64,000 nucleotides of DNA, from contig JAKFCX010000029.1 of NCBI GenBank assembly GCA_036676415.1, forward strand, positions 81,991 through 145,990, in the 5' to 3' direction. The position numbers and the translations under genes are program-made. Source of the DNA: JAEZDC01 sp036676415. Lineage in GTDB: Bacteria; Bacteroidota; Bacteroidia; Chitinophagales; Chitinophagaceae. Positions 7,612-16,920 of this stretch are shown in pieces. Position 1 is the stretch's first letter; every line of letters begins with the position of its first letter. The notes beneath the pieces were generated by a model. It saw nothing but the letters and a program-made list of their open reading frames with translations. It was not told the origin of the DNA and did no database searches.

Positions 7612-10077
7612 ATGAGAGCCATTTGCTCACTGCTTATATTATTCTTCAGTCTCGGTGCTTATGCTCAAACTCCAGCAACACCTAAAACTTTACAGGCAAA
7701 AAGAACGGACGCTGTTATTAAAATTGATGGTTTACTTAACGATTCTGCGTGGAAAACTGCACCTGCTGCACTTGGATATACAGAGTTTCGTCCAACTCCT
7801 TTCAGGGTGGAAGATCATGAACTACGTACTGAAGTTTATATGCTGTATAATGATGAGGGTATCTTCCTTGGCGGATATTGTCATGAAAGAACAAAAGACA
7901 GTATTGCGGCAGAGGTAAATGGTCGTGATGGATTTGGCAATAATGATTTCGTTGGTTTTATATTCGACACCTATAAAGACAAGCTCAATGGCTTCGAATA
8001 TTTTGTGACGCCTCGTGGAGAGCAGATGGATGCCAAGATGAGTAATAATGGAGAAGACTTTTCGTGGAACGCAGTTTGGAAAAGTGCTGCCCAAATACAT
8101 AACGATGGATGGAGTTTCGAGATCTTTCTTCCATTCTCTGCCATCCGTTTTAGTAAAGCAAACATCCAGGATTGGGGCTTGAATATTACTCGCCGCAGGC
8201 AGAAAACAAGCCAACAGGTTGCATGGAACCCAATCGACCCTAACGTTAATGGCTTTCTTACACAGGAAGGTTTCTGGACAGGTTTGGAAAACATCAAACC
8301 GCCATTAAGATTACAATTCTCTCCGTATCTCTCTTATTATGTGAATCATTATCCTGCAAACGTACCGGGATTGAGTAACTGGACATCTTCAGTAAATGGT
8401 GGAATGGATCTGAAATACGGCATCAACCAGGCCATGACGCTGGACATGACGTTGATACCTGACTTTGGCCAGGTGCAAAGTGATAATCGTGTATTGAACC
8501 TTTCTCCTTTTGAAGTACGATACAATGAGAACAGGCCGTTCTTTACTGAAGGATTGGAACTGTTTAATAAAGGAAGTTTTTTCTATTCACGTCGTGTAGG
8601 TGGATCGCCGTTACATTTCGGAAGGCCGTATCACCAGCTTGCAGCCAATGAACATGTTGTAAAAAATCCTTCAGAAACCAAACTCATCAATGCAACCAAA
8701 ATATCGGGTCGTTTAAAAGGTGGATTGGGTATTGGAATCTTTAACGCTGTTTCTAATTCGCAGCATGCGATTATTGCTGACGATAAGGGTAACGAAAGAA
8801 AAGTAGAAACCAGTCCACTTACCAATTATAATATCATAGTGCTTGATCAAACACTGAAGTATAACTCCAGCGTCAGCTTTGTAAATACCAGCGTCCTACG
8901 TAGTGGTAATGATTATGATGCTACTGTTACTGCCGGGCTTTTTGATTTTTATGATAAAAAGAACACCTGGAACATTGGTGGAAAGGCAGCAGTGAGTAAC
9001 CTGACAAGTGTTTTGCCTGGTGGTAAATCGCTTACGGGTTACAGCCATACTGCATATTTTGGAAAAGCCAGTGGCAGGTTCAGGTTTAATTATTACCAGG
9101 AACTGGCAGATGAAAAATTCAACAGTAATGACCTTGGATACTTCACCAATAATAATTATTTCAATCATTCACTGTGGGCAGGATACAATTGGTTAAAACC
9201 AACAAGCTGGTACAATAGAATTAATATTAACCTGAACGTTTTTTATTCGCAGATGTTCAAGCCACTGACCTACCAGAATGCCAACATCAATATGAATGTA
9301 AACGGCCAACTAAAGAACTTGTGGTATCCCGGATTTGGTATTGGCTACGAACCTCGCACAAAAAACTTTTATGAACCACGTATTCCGGGAAGAGTTTTCA
9401 ATGGCTGGGGAGACTGGTTTACTAATTTCTGGCTGGAGAGCAATAGCGCAAAGAAATATAGTGGTTATGCAGAGTTTCTATATGTTGACAGAACTATGTT
9501 TAAATCGAAACGATATACACTCTTCTTACAACATAATTACCGTTTTAACCAGAAGCTGTCACTTTCACATACCTTGAGATTCGAGCCTCAAACAAACAAC
9601 GTAGGTTTTGCTACGATCGACCAAACCAATGGTGATATTATTTTTTCTAAGAGAGATTTGGCAACAATTGAGAACTCACTATTCCTGAAGTATAGTTTTA
9701 ACCCCATGATGGTTTTTACTACCCGTATTCGCCATTACTGGAGCAGGGTGAACATGAAAGAACTGTATACTTTATTGCCAAATGGAGACCTCCAGGCTAA
9801 TTCTACATTTAAAAATGCACAGGCGCCAAATTATAATGACTTTATTGTAGAATCTCAGTTCAACTGGCAATTCGCACCAGGTAGTTTTATTAACCTGATG
9901 TATAAAAACAATACCAGCATGTTTGAATCACTACCATTTGGCACTACCAGTGGTGATAGTTATTTTAAGAACTTTGGCAGAACATTGGAAGCTCCCCAGA
10001 ATAATAATCTATCAATCCGTATTATCTACTTCCTTGATTATTTAGAGATGAAGAAGAAATTGCGTAAGCCTCGCTAA
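7612..10077 (+). CDS. DUF5916 outer-membrane-type protein with CBM9-like N-terminal domain
   Basis: This 821-residue secreted protein starts at the ATG at 7612, giving the signal peptide MRAICSLLILFFSLGAYAQ; an in-frame start 29 codons upstream would bury it. Residues about 30-225 match a family-9 carbohydrate-binding-like fold (KIDGLLNDSAWKTA, then VYMLYNDEGIFLGGYCHE, and FVTPRGEQMDAKMS). The remaining approximately 590 residues are beta-rich and aromatic, with the DUF5916 signature DFGQVQSDNRVLNLSPFEVRYNENRPFFTEG. The alternating pattern to the C-terminus suggests an outer-membrane beta barrel. Function is unknown; a role in handling a surface polymer is only inferred from the domain. Confidence 0.9.
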   Translation: MRAICSLLILFFSLGAYAQTPATPKTLQAKRTDAVIKIDGLLNDSAWKTAPAALGYTEFRPTPFRVEDHELRTEVYMLYNDEGIFLGGYCHERTKDSIAAEVNGRDGFGNNDFVGFIFDTYKDKLNGFEYFVTPRGEQMDAKMSNNGEDFSWNAVWKSAAQIHNDGWSFEIFLPFSAIRFSKANIQDWGLNITRRRQKTSQQVAWNPIDPNVNGFLTQEGFWTGLENIKPPLRLQFSPYLSYYVNHYPANVPGLSNWTSSVNGGMDLKYGINQAMTLDMTLIPDFGQVQSDNRVLNLSPFEVRYNENRPFFTEGLELFNKGSFFYSRRVGGSPLHFGRPYHQLAANEHVVKNPSETKLINATKISGRLKGGLGIGIFNAVSNSQHAIIADDKGNERKVETSPLTNYNIIVLDQTLKYNSSVSFVNTSVLRSGNDYDATVTAGLFDFYDKKNTWNIGGKAAVSNLTSVLPGGKSLTGYSHTAYFGKASGRFRFNYYQELADEKFNSNDLGYFTNNNYFNHSLWAGYNWLKPTSWYNRININLNVFYSQMFKPLTYQNANINMNVNGQLKNLWYPGFGIGYEPRTKNFYEPRIPGRVFNGWGDWFTNFWLESNSAKKYSGYAEFLYVDRTMFKSKRYTLFLQHNYRFNQKLSLSHTLRFEPQTNNVGFATIDQTNGDIIFSKRDLATIENSLFLKYSFNPMMVFTTRIRHYWSRVNMKELYTLLPNGDLQANSTFKNAQAPNYNDFIVESQFNWQFAPGSFINLMYKNNTSMFESLPFGTTSGDSYFKNFGRTLEAPQNNNLSIRIIYFLDYLEMKKKLRKPR

Positions 10078-10209
10078 TTGTTTTATAACTTTTCAAAATT
10101 CCAAACTTTAGAAAATCAGAATTCCAGGCCGACGTGTAAAGCTTTCATCATCTAAGCAATCAATGCTGCTACGGGCACTATTCTTGCAGCCAATGCTTAA
10201 AATCGTTTA

Positions 10210-11451
10210 TTGTCTTATTTAGTTATTATTACCATTGTTGGTCTTGCTGCATTGTTAATGGCATGGATGCCTTCTATTTCACGTATTACCAGGGTATCTT
10301 ATTCTGTTTTTTATGTATTGTTTGGGGCTGCACTTTACCTTGCTTTCGGTGATGTATTACCCAAACCAGACCCCATTGCCAATAACTCAATTACCCTTCA
10401 TCTTACAGAACTGGTGGTGATCGTTTCTTTGATGGGTACCGGTTTAAAGATTGACCAGCGGTTTTCATTAAGTAACTGGCGGGTACCATTTAGACTGGTG
10501 AGTATTACTATGATTGTAAGCATTGGTATTGTTACAGTATTGGGTGTGTATTTTATTGGACTCGATCTGCCAACAGCCATATTATTGGGTGCTGTTCTTG
10601 CACCAACCGATCCTGTTCTCGCTTCAGATGTACAGGTAGGTCCGCCGATGGAAGATAAGCAGGACGATGTGAAATTTTCACTTACCGCAGAAGCCGGGAT
10701 GAATGATGGAACAGCCTTCCCTTTTACGTGGCTTGCCCTTATATTAGCTTTGGGCGGAACTGACTTTTCTAACCTGAATGAATGGTTCTGGAGAGATTTT
10801 ATTTATCGCACCATAGCAGGTATTGCACTTGGATTTATTATGGGCAGAGTCCTGGCTTATTTTGTATTTACATTACCAGACAGTAATAAAGCAATACAGG
10901 TAAAAGATGGTTTCGTAGCCATCTCAGCTACCCTGCTGGTTTATGGATTTACAGAGATGCTGCATGGCTACGGTTTTATTGCTGTTTTTGTTGCTGCCAT
11001 CACTTTACGTAATTACGAGATGCAACATAAGTATGTAAAACAACTCCACGATTTTACTGACCAGATAGAACGATTGCTTGTATGTATTGTATTGATATTA
11101 TTTGGCGGAAGCCTCGTAAATGGAATTCTTGATGCACTCACGTGGCCCATGGCTATCGTGTCTTTATTGTTCCTGCTTGCAGTAAGGCCTGCTGCAGCAT
11201 GGATATCTTTATCAAGAGTGGGCTTACATCATCGTGAGAAAAAAGCCATCAGCTTTTTTGGTATCCGTGGTATGGGAAGTTTTTTTTACCTCGCTTTTGC
11301 CCTTAGCCAGTTCAATTTTAATAAAGCACCTGAACTGTGGGCTATGTGTTCTTTCGTGGTGCTGCTTTCTGTAGTGATGCATGGATTTACTGCCACCACC
11401 ATCATGACCCGCATTTCAGAAGAGTTTGGGGATAAAGACCTCAAAGACTAA
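10210..11451 (+). CDS. cation:proton antiporter (CPA1/NhaP-like membrane transporter)
   Basis: This 413-residue polytopic membrane protein has about 12 hydrophobic segments and the family core motifs: LGAVLAPTDPVLASDVQVG (about 135-153, the unwound helix region) and LTAEAGMNDGTAFPF (about 166-180) with the acidic residues that bind cation and proton. It would exchange a monovalent cation for protons across the inner membrane. The start is TTG at 10210: a stop codon lies three codons upstream in frame, and the first internal ATG would delete half of the first membrane helix. It converges with the DUF2235 gene, the two stops being only 18 bp apart. Confidence 0.9.
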   Translation: MSYLVIITIVGLAALLMAWMPSISRITRVSYSVFYVLFGAALYLAFGDVLPKPDPIANNSITLHLTELVVIVSLMGTGLKIDQRFSLSNWRVPFRLVSITMIVSIGIVTVLGVYFIGLDLPTAILLGAVLAPTDPVLASDVQVGPPMEDKQDDVKFSLTAEAGMNDGTAFPFTWLALILALGGTDFSNLNEWFWRDFIYRTIAGIALGFIMGRVLAYFVFTLPDSNKAIQVKDGFVAISATLLVYGFTEMLHGYGFIAVFVAAITLRNYEMQHKYVKQLHDFTDQIERLLVCIVLILFGGSLVNGILDALTWPMAIVSLLFLLAVRPAAAWISLSRVGLHHREKKAISFFGIRGMGSFFYLAFALSQFNFNKAPELWAMCSFVVLLSVVMHGFTATTIMTRISEEFGDKDLKD

Positions 11452-11468
11452 CTATGTTTATTTGATCG

Positions 11469-12770
11469 TTAATCAAATACCAGTTCAATACAATTACAAT
11501 CTTTCCTGAATATTCTCTTCTTTCCTTCGGCAACAAAACATTCACTGAAAGGAAACCAATCGTACCAGTCGGTCCGGCCATTAGCTGTCTTAAAATCTTG
11601 CACCACTCCTGCAGCCAATCGATCGATCACTGATTGATGTACTTTAATACGATGCTTATTCCATGATGGATTCATGGCATGCCAGTATTTGTTAATACCT
11701 CTTATGGTATCACCAGGTGAGGTTTTTCGCATAAGCGTATTGCGTCGCATGTCATTTGCTTTACCATAAGTATTGATCACAGGAGTCGTATCCCTGAAAA
11801 TATTGTAAGGCCTTAAACGAGACAGCATCCATTTAAGTGATATGCCTCTCAACTCACCGTGTTTCTTATGACCGCCACCCACATCTTTATGACTTCCATT
11901 GAACCAAACTTCTTCAACAATAGTATTGATATCCTGTTCCTCATGCAACAACACATCTTTATGCGTGGTTAGTATTGGTGTATAATTAAAAGCACGGTTA
12001 TCGTCCAATGACACTGCATGATAAAGTTTCTTTACATTGTAAAGTTGGTTCAGATGTTGCGGAACTGGTGTAGTTGTCTCTTTCATGTCACCTATATCCA
12101 AAGCCTCCACTGTATCCCACAGCCCCATTACTTCAATCATTGTTTTACCTGTAGTATCGAAGGTTACTGCTTGAGAAGGATTCTTGGTATTCCACCGGTT
12201 AATAAACTGAGCCAGTTTATATTTTCGTGCAGATGCATTGATCGTATCAACATACTGGTCATACAGATCAAGTATTAATTGTTGCTTACCCTTTTCATCG
12301 TTGATCTTTCCAAGATCTATAACTCCTATTGTGTATATAAAGCTGGAGAGTATCCTGCATTGATTTGCACCACGACTGAAACCAAACAGGCAAATAGAAT
12401 CCCCCGGCTGATAGTATTCGGCAAGAAACCGATAAGCCCTCATGATCCTTTGGTTGGTTGAGGTAGCATTTAGTGCATCTCTTAACCGATTTCCTGCACC
12501 TACACCCTCTACATACAAACTGCGGATGTTTTTATCTGCCAGTAAATAAGTGTTCTGAACATGTGTTCGTTTGCCTGGATTCTTATATTGTCTGTCTCTT
12601 GTACCATCGAAGAATATTGCCAGCATATGTGGACGTACGCCTTCCGGTTGTTCAGTGTAATTAGCCGGTAATGTTTTTATACCACGGCATGAATATAAAA
12701 ATGTGCAGGCAAAGACAACACTCAATATCCTGAGTATGACCCATTGGAATGGTTGATTACCGAAAAGCAT
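11469..12770 (-). CDS. DUF2235 (T6SS phospholipase/alpha-beta hydrolase-like) lipoprotein
   Basis: This 433-residue protein has an N-terminal lipoprotein signal ending in LYSC (Cys about residue 28) when the ATG at 12770 is used; a TTG five codons earlier is also in frame. The hydrolase domain begins MLAIFFDGTRDR and carries the nucleophile elbow LFGFSRGANQ (Ser about 132), an Asp in MGLWDTVEALD and the FNGSHKDVGGGHKKHGEL segment with the probable catalytic His. This set of motifs is characteristic of DUF2235, whose best-known relatives are Tle1-type phospholipases. No T6SS genes are nearby, and a lipid anchor implies a resident envelope enzyme rather than an injected toxin (inference). Confidence 0.88.
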   Translation of the reverse strand: MLFGNQPFQWVILRILSVVFACTFLYSCRGIKTLPANYTEQPEGVRPHMLAIFFDGTRDRQYKNPGKRTHVQNTYLLADKNIRSLYVEGVGAGNRLRDALNATSTNQRIMRAYRFLAEYYQPGDSICLFGFSRGANQCRILSSFIYTIGVIDLGKINDEKGKQQLILDLYDQYVDTINASARKYKLAQFINRWNTKNPSQAVTFDTTGKTMIEVMGLWDTVEALDIGDMKETTTPVPQHLNQLYNVKKLYHAVSLDDNRAFNYTPILTTHKDVLLHEEQDINTIVEEVWFNGSHKDVGGGHKKHGELRGISLKWMLSRLRPYNIFRDTTPVINTYGKANDMRRNTLMRKTSPGDTIRGINKYWHAMNPSWNKHRIKVHQSVIDRLAAGVVQDFKTANGRTDWYDWFPFSECFVAEGKKRIFRKDCNCIELVFD

Positions 12771-12831
12771 GAATAACGGTTTCAAGCGTAGGAAAATTAC
12801 TGTATTTGATTAATGATTTGATGTAAAGTAG

Positions 12832-13602
12832 TCAGTTACCCGGAGCAAAACTAAACTTATGAATAATGATCTCAATATCTTCCCCATCAATCGGTGGCTG
12901 GCCCTTGAACAACCAAAGATTCAGATACAGCGGCATAGCTTCACTGCTAATGATGCTTTTCCGGCTACAACGTGATGTATGGAAAGCGTAAGCAGCATCA
13001 GTGCGAAATCCATGTAAAGATTGAAAAATTACATCAGAATCTGTGCGAATCATTCTTTGCGTAGTGTATGTTCCCTCAAGGCTCACGGTATTTTTTGAAG
13101 ACCAATACTTAGCACTCATACCTTTTTTTGGCCAAACGGTATAGGTGAGGTTGGTGCCTTTTTTATTACCCCATTTTGAATACTCAATGTCAATTTCATC
13201 ATGCATATCTACACCTGAATATTGAAATATTCCGAATACTGCATTCCTGTCAAGTCTATCAATAGCGCCTTCAACAAAGAACTCGTAAGTACCGGTTCCG
13301 AATGATTGTTGAGAAACAACTTCAGCACAGGACCATAGGCCTGTCAACTCATTTTTTGTGAGCCTGAGATGTAATCGTCCTTCGCTATCCACAAAAACAT
13401 TTGTATTGCTCCAGAAATTTGGTCCTGGTGCTGCAGGTCTTGTAGCATTGGTAACTTTCCAGGTATATCCGCTGAACTCAATTAGTGTTGGAGCATGATC
13501 AGCTTTGGAAGATACTGGCATACTACGTTGTGGTTTTTCAGTACAAGCGTACAGCAGGATCGCAATACAACTAAATAGATTTGTTATACTCGAACTTCTC
13601 AT
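12832..13602 (-). CDS. GH16-like (laminarinase/concanavalin-fold) lipoprotein
   Basis: This 256-residue protein has a lipoprotein signal ending LLYAC and a beta-rich domain containing HDEIDIEYSKWG. The EIDIE string fits the ExDx(x)E catalytic signature of glycoside hydrolase family 16, with two Glu as nucleophile and acid/base. The surrounding features, a FGTGTYEFFVEG strand before the motif and a TYTVWP strand after it, also fit the jelly-roll fold. Members cleave beta-1,3- or beta-1,4-glucans or galactans; which one cannot be told. It follows the DUF2235 gene's promoter side with a 61-bp gap and may be independently transcribed. Confidence 0.75.
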   Translation of the reverse strand: MRSSSITNLFSCIAILLYACTEKPQRSMPVSSKADHAPTLIEFSGYTWKVTNATRPAAPGPNFWSNTNVFVDSEGRLHLRLTKNELTGLWSCAEVVSQQSFGTGTYEFFVEGAIDRLDRNAVFGIFQYSGVDMHDEIDIEYSKWGNKKGTNLTYTVWPKKGMSAKYWSSKNTVSLEGTYTTQRMIRTDSDVIFQSLHGFRTDAAYAFHTSRCSRKSIISSEAMPLYLNLWLFKGQPPIDGEDIEIIIHKFSFAPGN

Positions 13603-13713
13603 TGACTATACAAACTTCGGGGTTTTAGGCAATACCATGTTTTTCCAGGCTAATGGATAGAATGATTACAAGTAACCATTCTTAAAAATGTATACTGCAG
13701 GGTAAACTGAAAA

Positions 13714-13947
13714 TTATCTTGCCTGTGAAACTCTTAATGAGCGTCCTTGTATTTCTTTTCCATCAAGTTTCTTTATCGCTTCAAAAGCTGCAGCAGCCGA
13801 TGGCATCTCAACAAAACCAAATCGTATTTTACCGGTCTGTTCATCTTTGACGATCCTGGCGGTTGTGACTTCTCCGAACCCGGAAAACATTTCTATAAGG
13901 GTTTCTTCTGTTGTATGAAAACTGATATTAGACAAATAAATGTTCAT
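13714..13947 (-). CDS. RRM-domain RNA-binding protein
   Basis: This 77-residue protein is a single RNA recognition motif. RNP2 is IYLSNI at residues 3-8; RNP1 is IRFGFVEM at about 41-48, with the two aromatic residues that stack on RNA. Small glycine-poor RRM proteins of this type are common in Bacteroidota and cyanobacteria and are often linked to cold or stress adaptation; no such evidence is visible here. It is a free-standing gene. Confidence 0.93.
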   Translation of the reverse strand: MNIYLSNISFHTTEETLIEMFSGFGEVTTARIVKDEQTGKIRFGFVEMPSAAAAFEAIKKLDGKEIQGRSLRVSQAR

Positions 13948-14087
13948 TGTTCATTTAAGATAACGTGATAAGATTTAGTGAAACAAAGCCGGGAGAAGAA
14001 GGAATGATCGTTATAAACGATTATCAACTTAGAGGTTGATCACTTTTGGTAAAGATATGGTAATAGGTGTGCCCATATCGTTAATCT

Positions 14088-14912
14088 TTAACCCAAAGGC
14101 TCTGCTACATACTTGTTGATCCTGATAATTCCACAGCTATCAAAGAATTTTATTACAGGATAACAGGGATCGAACTCTCCTTTTTTTGCTGCAAAATTGC
14201 TGCTGGCAGGGTGTGTGTGATGATTGTTATGATATCCCTCACCAAGCATCAGGAGGTCCACTTTAAATAAATTCGTAGAAGTGTTATCGGTCTCAAAGTT
14301 CTTATGTCCATACTTATGTGCAAACCAATTAACGATGGTACCATGTATCGGGCCCATTAAAATATGAATCGGCACTAACAATAGCCACCAGGCACTGGGT
14401 GCAAAAGCAAGGTAAAGCCAGACATATATCCCAATCCATAAGATACGTGAGATAAAGTTATTACCCCAGGTGTCGAACCAATTCCATTCCGGTAAATTCT
14501 TTGTAAAGCGTTCTTCAACAGGATATCGGTTGTTGAGTATGGCTGAATAACCATTTCTTGTTCGCCACATCATGCTGAACATATTATCATCGAAAGTGGG
14601 TGAATGTGGATCCTTTTCTGTATCAGTATAAGCATGGTGCATACGGTGTAAAATACCATAGACTCTTGGACTCATATACGACGAACCCTGTGTTATGTAT
14701 GAAAATACAAAGAAGAACTTTTCCCATCCCTTACTCATGGTAAAAGTTCTATGAGCTGCATATCTATGCTGAAAAAATGTTTGAGAAAACAAAGAAAGAT
14801 ACCAATGGCCTACAAAAAACAGGATAACAAATAACATTGTGACAAAACTTGAGTTGAATAATGATTCACTATTCAACCAGCTCGTCAGGGAAGAAGAAAG
14901 CAAACGATTCAC
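14088..14912 (-). CDS. fatty acid desaturase (acyl-CoA/acyl-lipid delta-9 type)
   Basis: This 274-residue membrane-bound di-iron desaturase has the three histidine boxes in order: HRYAAHR (about 48-54), HRMHH (about 89-93) and HNNHH (about 229-233). Four hydrophobic segments separate them, as in stearoyl-CoA desaturase-like enzymes. The product would introduce a cis double bond in fatty acyl chains and so adjust membrane fluidity. The start codon is GTG at 14912. The reading frame is of normal length. Confidence 0.93.
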   Translation of the reverse strand: MNRLLSSSLTSWLNSESLFNSSFVTMLFVILFFVGHWYLSLFSQTFFQHRYAAHRTFTMSKGWEKFFFVFSYITQGSSYMSPRVYGILHRMHHAYTDTEKDPHSPTFDDNMFSMMWRTRNGYSAILNNRYPVEERFTKNLPEWNWFDTWGNNFISRILWIGIYVWLYLAFAPSAWWLLLVPIHILMGPIHGTIVNWFAHKYGHKNFETDNTSTNLFKVDLLMLGEGYHNNHHTHPASSNFAAKKGEFDPCYPVIKFFDSCGIIRINKYVAEPLG

Positions 14913-15035
14913 TTACAAGATAAACTAAAAAAGGTAAAGAAGGTCTTTTGTTTTTATTATGACCAGCCAATTCACCATGTATCCAGTTATCAATCAGGTG
15001 TATGTGGAATAATTAAGCTATTACAGGCAATTTTA

Positions 15036-15476
15036 ATGAGGCCGCTGCACAATTCAGTTTCCAAACGCTACGTTAGAGATGTATCCTTTTTTGAAAAACC
15101 ACCAGTTATGCTAGTACTGATAGTTGTATTGCTATTGTCTTCTATTCTCTTTTTACTTAATAATTATGCGATGAAAAGAACAGGTATCCACCAGGCCCTG
15201 TTTTATTTTAGATGTGATGGCGTTTCCTGGATCGCTGAAACGGCGTGGCTAAATAATACTACTGGAGAAGTTCAAAAGATCACCACTACCAGTAACTGGC
15301 AGGATGGTGTTGTATCGGTATTGGAAAATGGTGAAACAATTTACCATACCAAGCAACCTTTCAGTGACAGGCCGAACCTGGAAAGATTTCATCGTATAGC
15401 GAGGATGAGATTTTTTTTGGAGTTAAAGTGGAAAGCGATTGCAGAAAGCAAAAACGTGCCGGTGGTGGCACCCTGA
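15036..15476 (+). CDS. hypothetical single-pass membrane protein
   Basis: This 146-residue protein has one strong transmembrane helix (about 25-43, MLVLIVVLLLSSILFLLNN) and a soluble C-terminal half without a motif I recognise. The N-terminus is basic and probably cytosolic. It is oriented away from the desaturase. The frame is open with a normal ATG, and codon use resembles its neighbours, so it is probably real, but no function can be given. Confidence 0.6.
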   Translation: MRPLHNSVSKRYVRDVSFFEKPPVMLVLIVVLLLSSILFLLNNYAMKRTGIHQALFYFRCDGVSWIAETAWLNNTTGEVQKITTTSNWQDGVVSVLENGETIYHTKQPFSDRPNLERFHRIARMRFFLELKWKAIAESKNVPVVAP

Positions 15477-15506
15477 TGCATTTCAGTACTAAACCTGATT
15501 AGAATA

Positions 15507-16394
15507 TTATTTTATTGCTACGTGAACAATATTGCCTGGCTTCTTCACACCTTCATTTGAGATAAACAATTCACCATTCGCACTAAATGTTAGTCCTTCT
15601 GGTTGCTCAAACTGGTTTCCTAAATGATAAGTTTGTTTTACATTACCTGTCTCATCAATCCTAATTAACCTTGCAGCAGGACCATCCAGCAAATACAATT
15701 CATTTGTAAGTGGATGCCTGGCTATGGCTGAAGGTTTAATTGATTTATTCTTTTTGCCTGTACCCTTCGGCATAACATTTAATTTGTAAACCGGATCACT
15801 GTTAAAACTTTTTGTAGACAAGTCAAATGCATATACACCTTTGTAATCTTTATTGCCGGGTTCGTCATTCTTGATGGCCAACAATAAACGATTGTGCTGC
15901 TGATCATAAAACAATCCTTCTACGTTATGCTCTGCAGTTAATGCTGTCTTATATTGTTTTACTGTTGCATTACTACGCCAGTTTTTTATCTCGTACAAAA
16001 CACCATCACTCTGTACCACGTATGCATCGTTTGCAGAAACGGCCAGCCCTTCGTAATCACCGGCACCGCTAAATGCAATTTCCTGCTCAATACTACCCTT
16101 CTTTACATTATAAATAAAAATGACACCTTCCTCATCCTGCACACATGCGAAACGTTCTGCATCAAGATAGTGCACTCCTGATATTTCCTTTAAACGCCCG
16201 GGTAAATTCCATTGATCATTCACCTGTATTTCAGGAGAAGCAACACCTTTGCTTTGGTCTTTCTTATTTTTCTTTTCCTTTTTATTGTCCTGCTTAGTTG
16301 ATGCTGCACCCAGCAATCCTGTTTTCAAATTATCGCGGTATATATAACCTGCACTGGCAATTGCAATAATTATTATTATCAATAGGTATTTCAT
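15507..16394 (-). CDS. SdiA-regulated-domain protein (beta-propeller-like), membrane-anchored
   Basis: This 295-residue protein starts at the ATG at 16394, giving an N-terminal hydrophobic anchor (MKYLLIIIIIAIASAG), then a Lys-rich linker (about 35-60). The SdiA-regulated-type domain follows: RLKEISGVHYLDAERFACVQDEEG, GDYEGLAVSANDAYVV, HNVEGLFYDQQHNRLLLA, KPSAIARHPLTNELYLLDG and EQPEGLTFSANGELFISNEG. The repeated E-G-L/S strands resemble a calcium-binding six-bladed propeller or esterase-like fold. It is downstream of a PepSY-like lipoprotein and a two-component system on the same strand, with a 20-bp spacing, so probably co-expressed. Function in the family is unknown. Confidence 0.85.
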   Translation of the reverse strand: MKYLLIIIIIAIASAGYIYRDNLKTGLLGAASTKQDNKKEKKNKKDQSKGVASPEIQVNDQWNLPGRLKEISGVHYLDAERFACVQDEEGVIFIYNVKKGSIEQEIAFSGAGDYEGLAVSANDAYVVQSDGVLYEIKNWRSNATVKQYKTALTAEHNVEGLFYDQQHNRLLLAIKNDEPGNKDYKGVYAFDLSTKSFNSDPVYKLNVMPKGTGKKNKSIKPSAIARHPLTNELYLLDGPAARLIRIDETGNVKQTYHLGNQFEQPEGLTFSANGELFISNEGVKKPGNIVHVAIK

Positions 16395-16414
16395 AGTGTT
16401 TAGTTTAATGTTCA

Positions 16415-16870
16415 TTAATCCCAATAACTCACTCCTGCTGCAGGATTACCATCCTGTTTGTATACTACTTTGATATCTTTGCTACCCTTCTTTTCCAGTT
16501 CAAACTGGTAATAAGCAATATTATCTTTCTCCAGTTTCTCAATATCTTCCATAGTATAACCTGCGTAAGTTGTGTTTATTGCCCGTATAATCGTTGCCGG
16601 TATTGCTGTTGTATCTACATCACTTTTCTGCATCAGGAGATTACCTGCGTTATTTACGAGCACTGTTACTTCTGATTGTCCCTGTAAAAACTCAGCTTCG
16701 TAGCCATTATTTTTTTTCTCCCAATCAATGTTGGAAGCATTGTATTTGCCTTTTACTGCATTAACCACTACAGATGGAAGTTTGTTCTCAGCGATGCCGT
16801 GACCACAACCTGAGAATACTAAACCAAAAGCGGCAAGGCATAAACCTGTTATTGTTGCTTTCATATTCAT
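16415..16870 (-). CDS. PepSY-like domain lipoprotein
   Basis: This 151-residue protein has a lipoprotein signal with lipobox FSGC (Cys about 22). The mature part contains two PepSY-like units (LPSVVVNAVKGKYNASNIDWEKKNNGYEAEF and IPATIIRAINTTYAGYTMEDIEKLEKDNIAYYQFEL), the pattern of the Bacteroidota PepSY-like/putative beta-lactamase-inhibitor-like family. The protein should sit in the periplasm on a lipid anchor. Genes of this kind often lie beside two-component systems, as here: the histidine kinase ends 50 bp upstream. A role in sensing or envelope stress is inference. Confidence 0.85.
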   Translation of the reverse strand: MNMKATITGLCLAAFGLVFSGCGHGIAENKLPSVVVNAVKGKYNASNIDWEKKNNGYEAEFLQGQSEVTVLVNNAGNLLMQKSDVDTTAIPATIIRAINTTYAGYTMEDIEKLEKDNIAYYQFELEKKGSKDIKVVYKQDGNPAAGVSYWD

Positions 16871-16920
16871 TTATTTAGAATACAAAGCTCATAAGCAAAT
16901 CAGGAAAGAATTGGGAATGA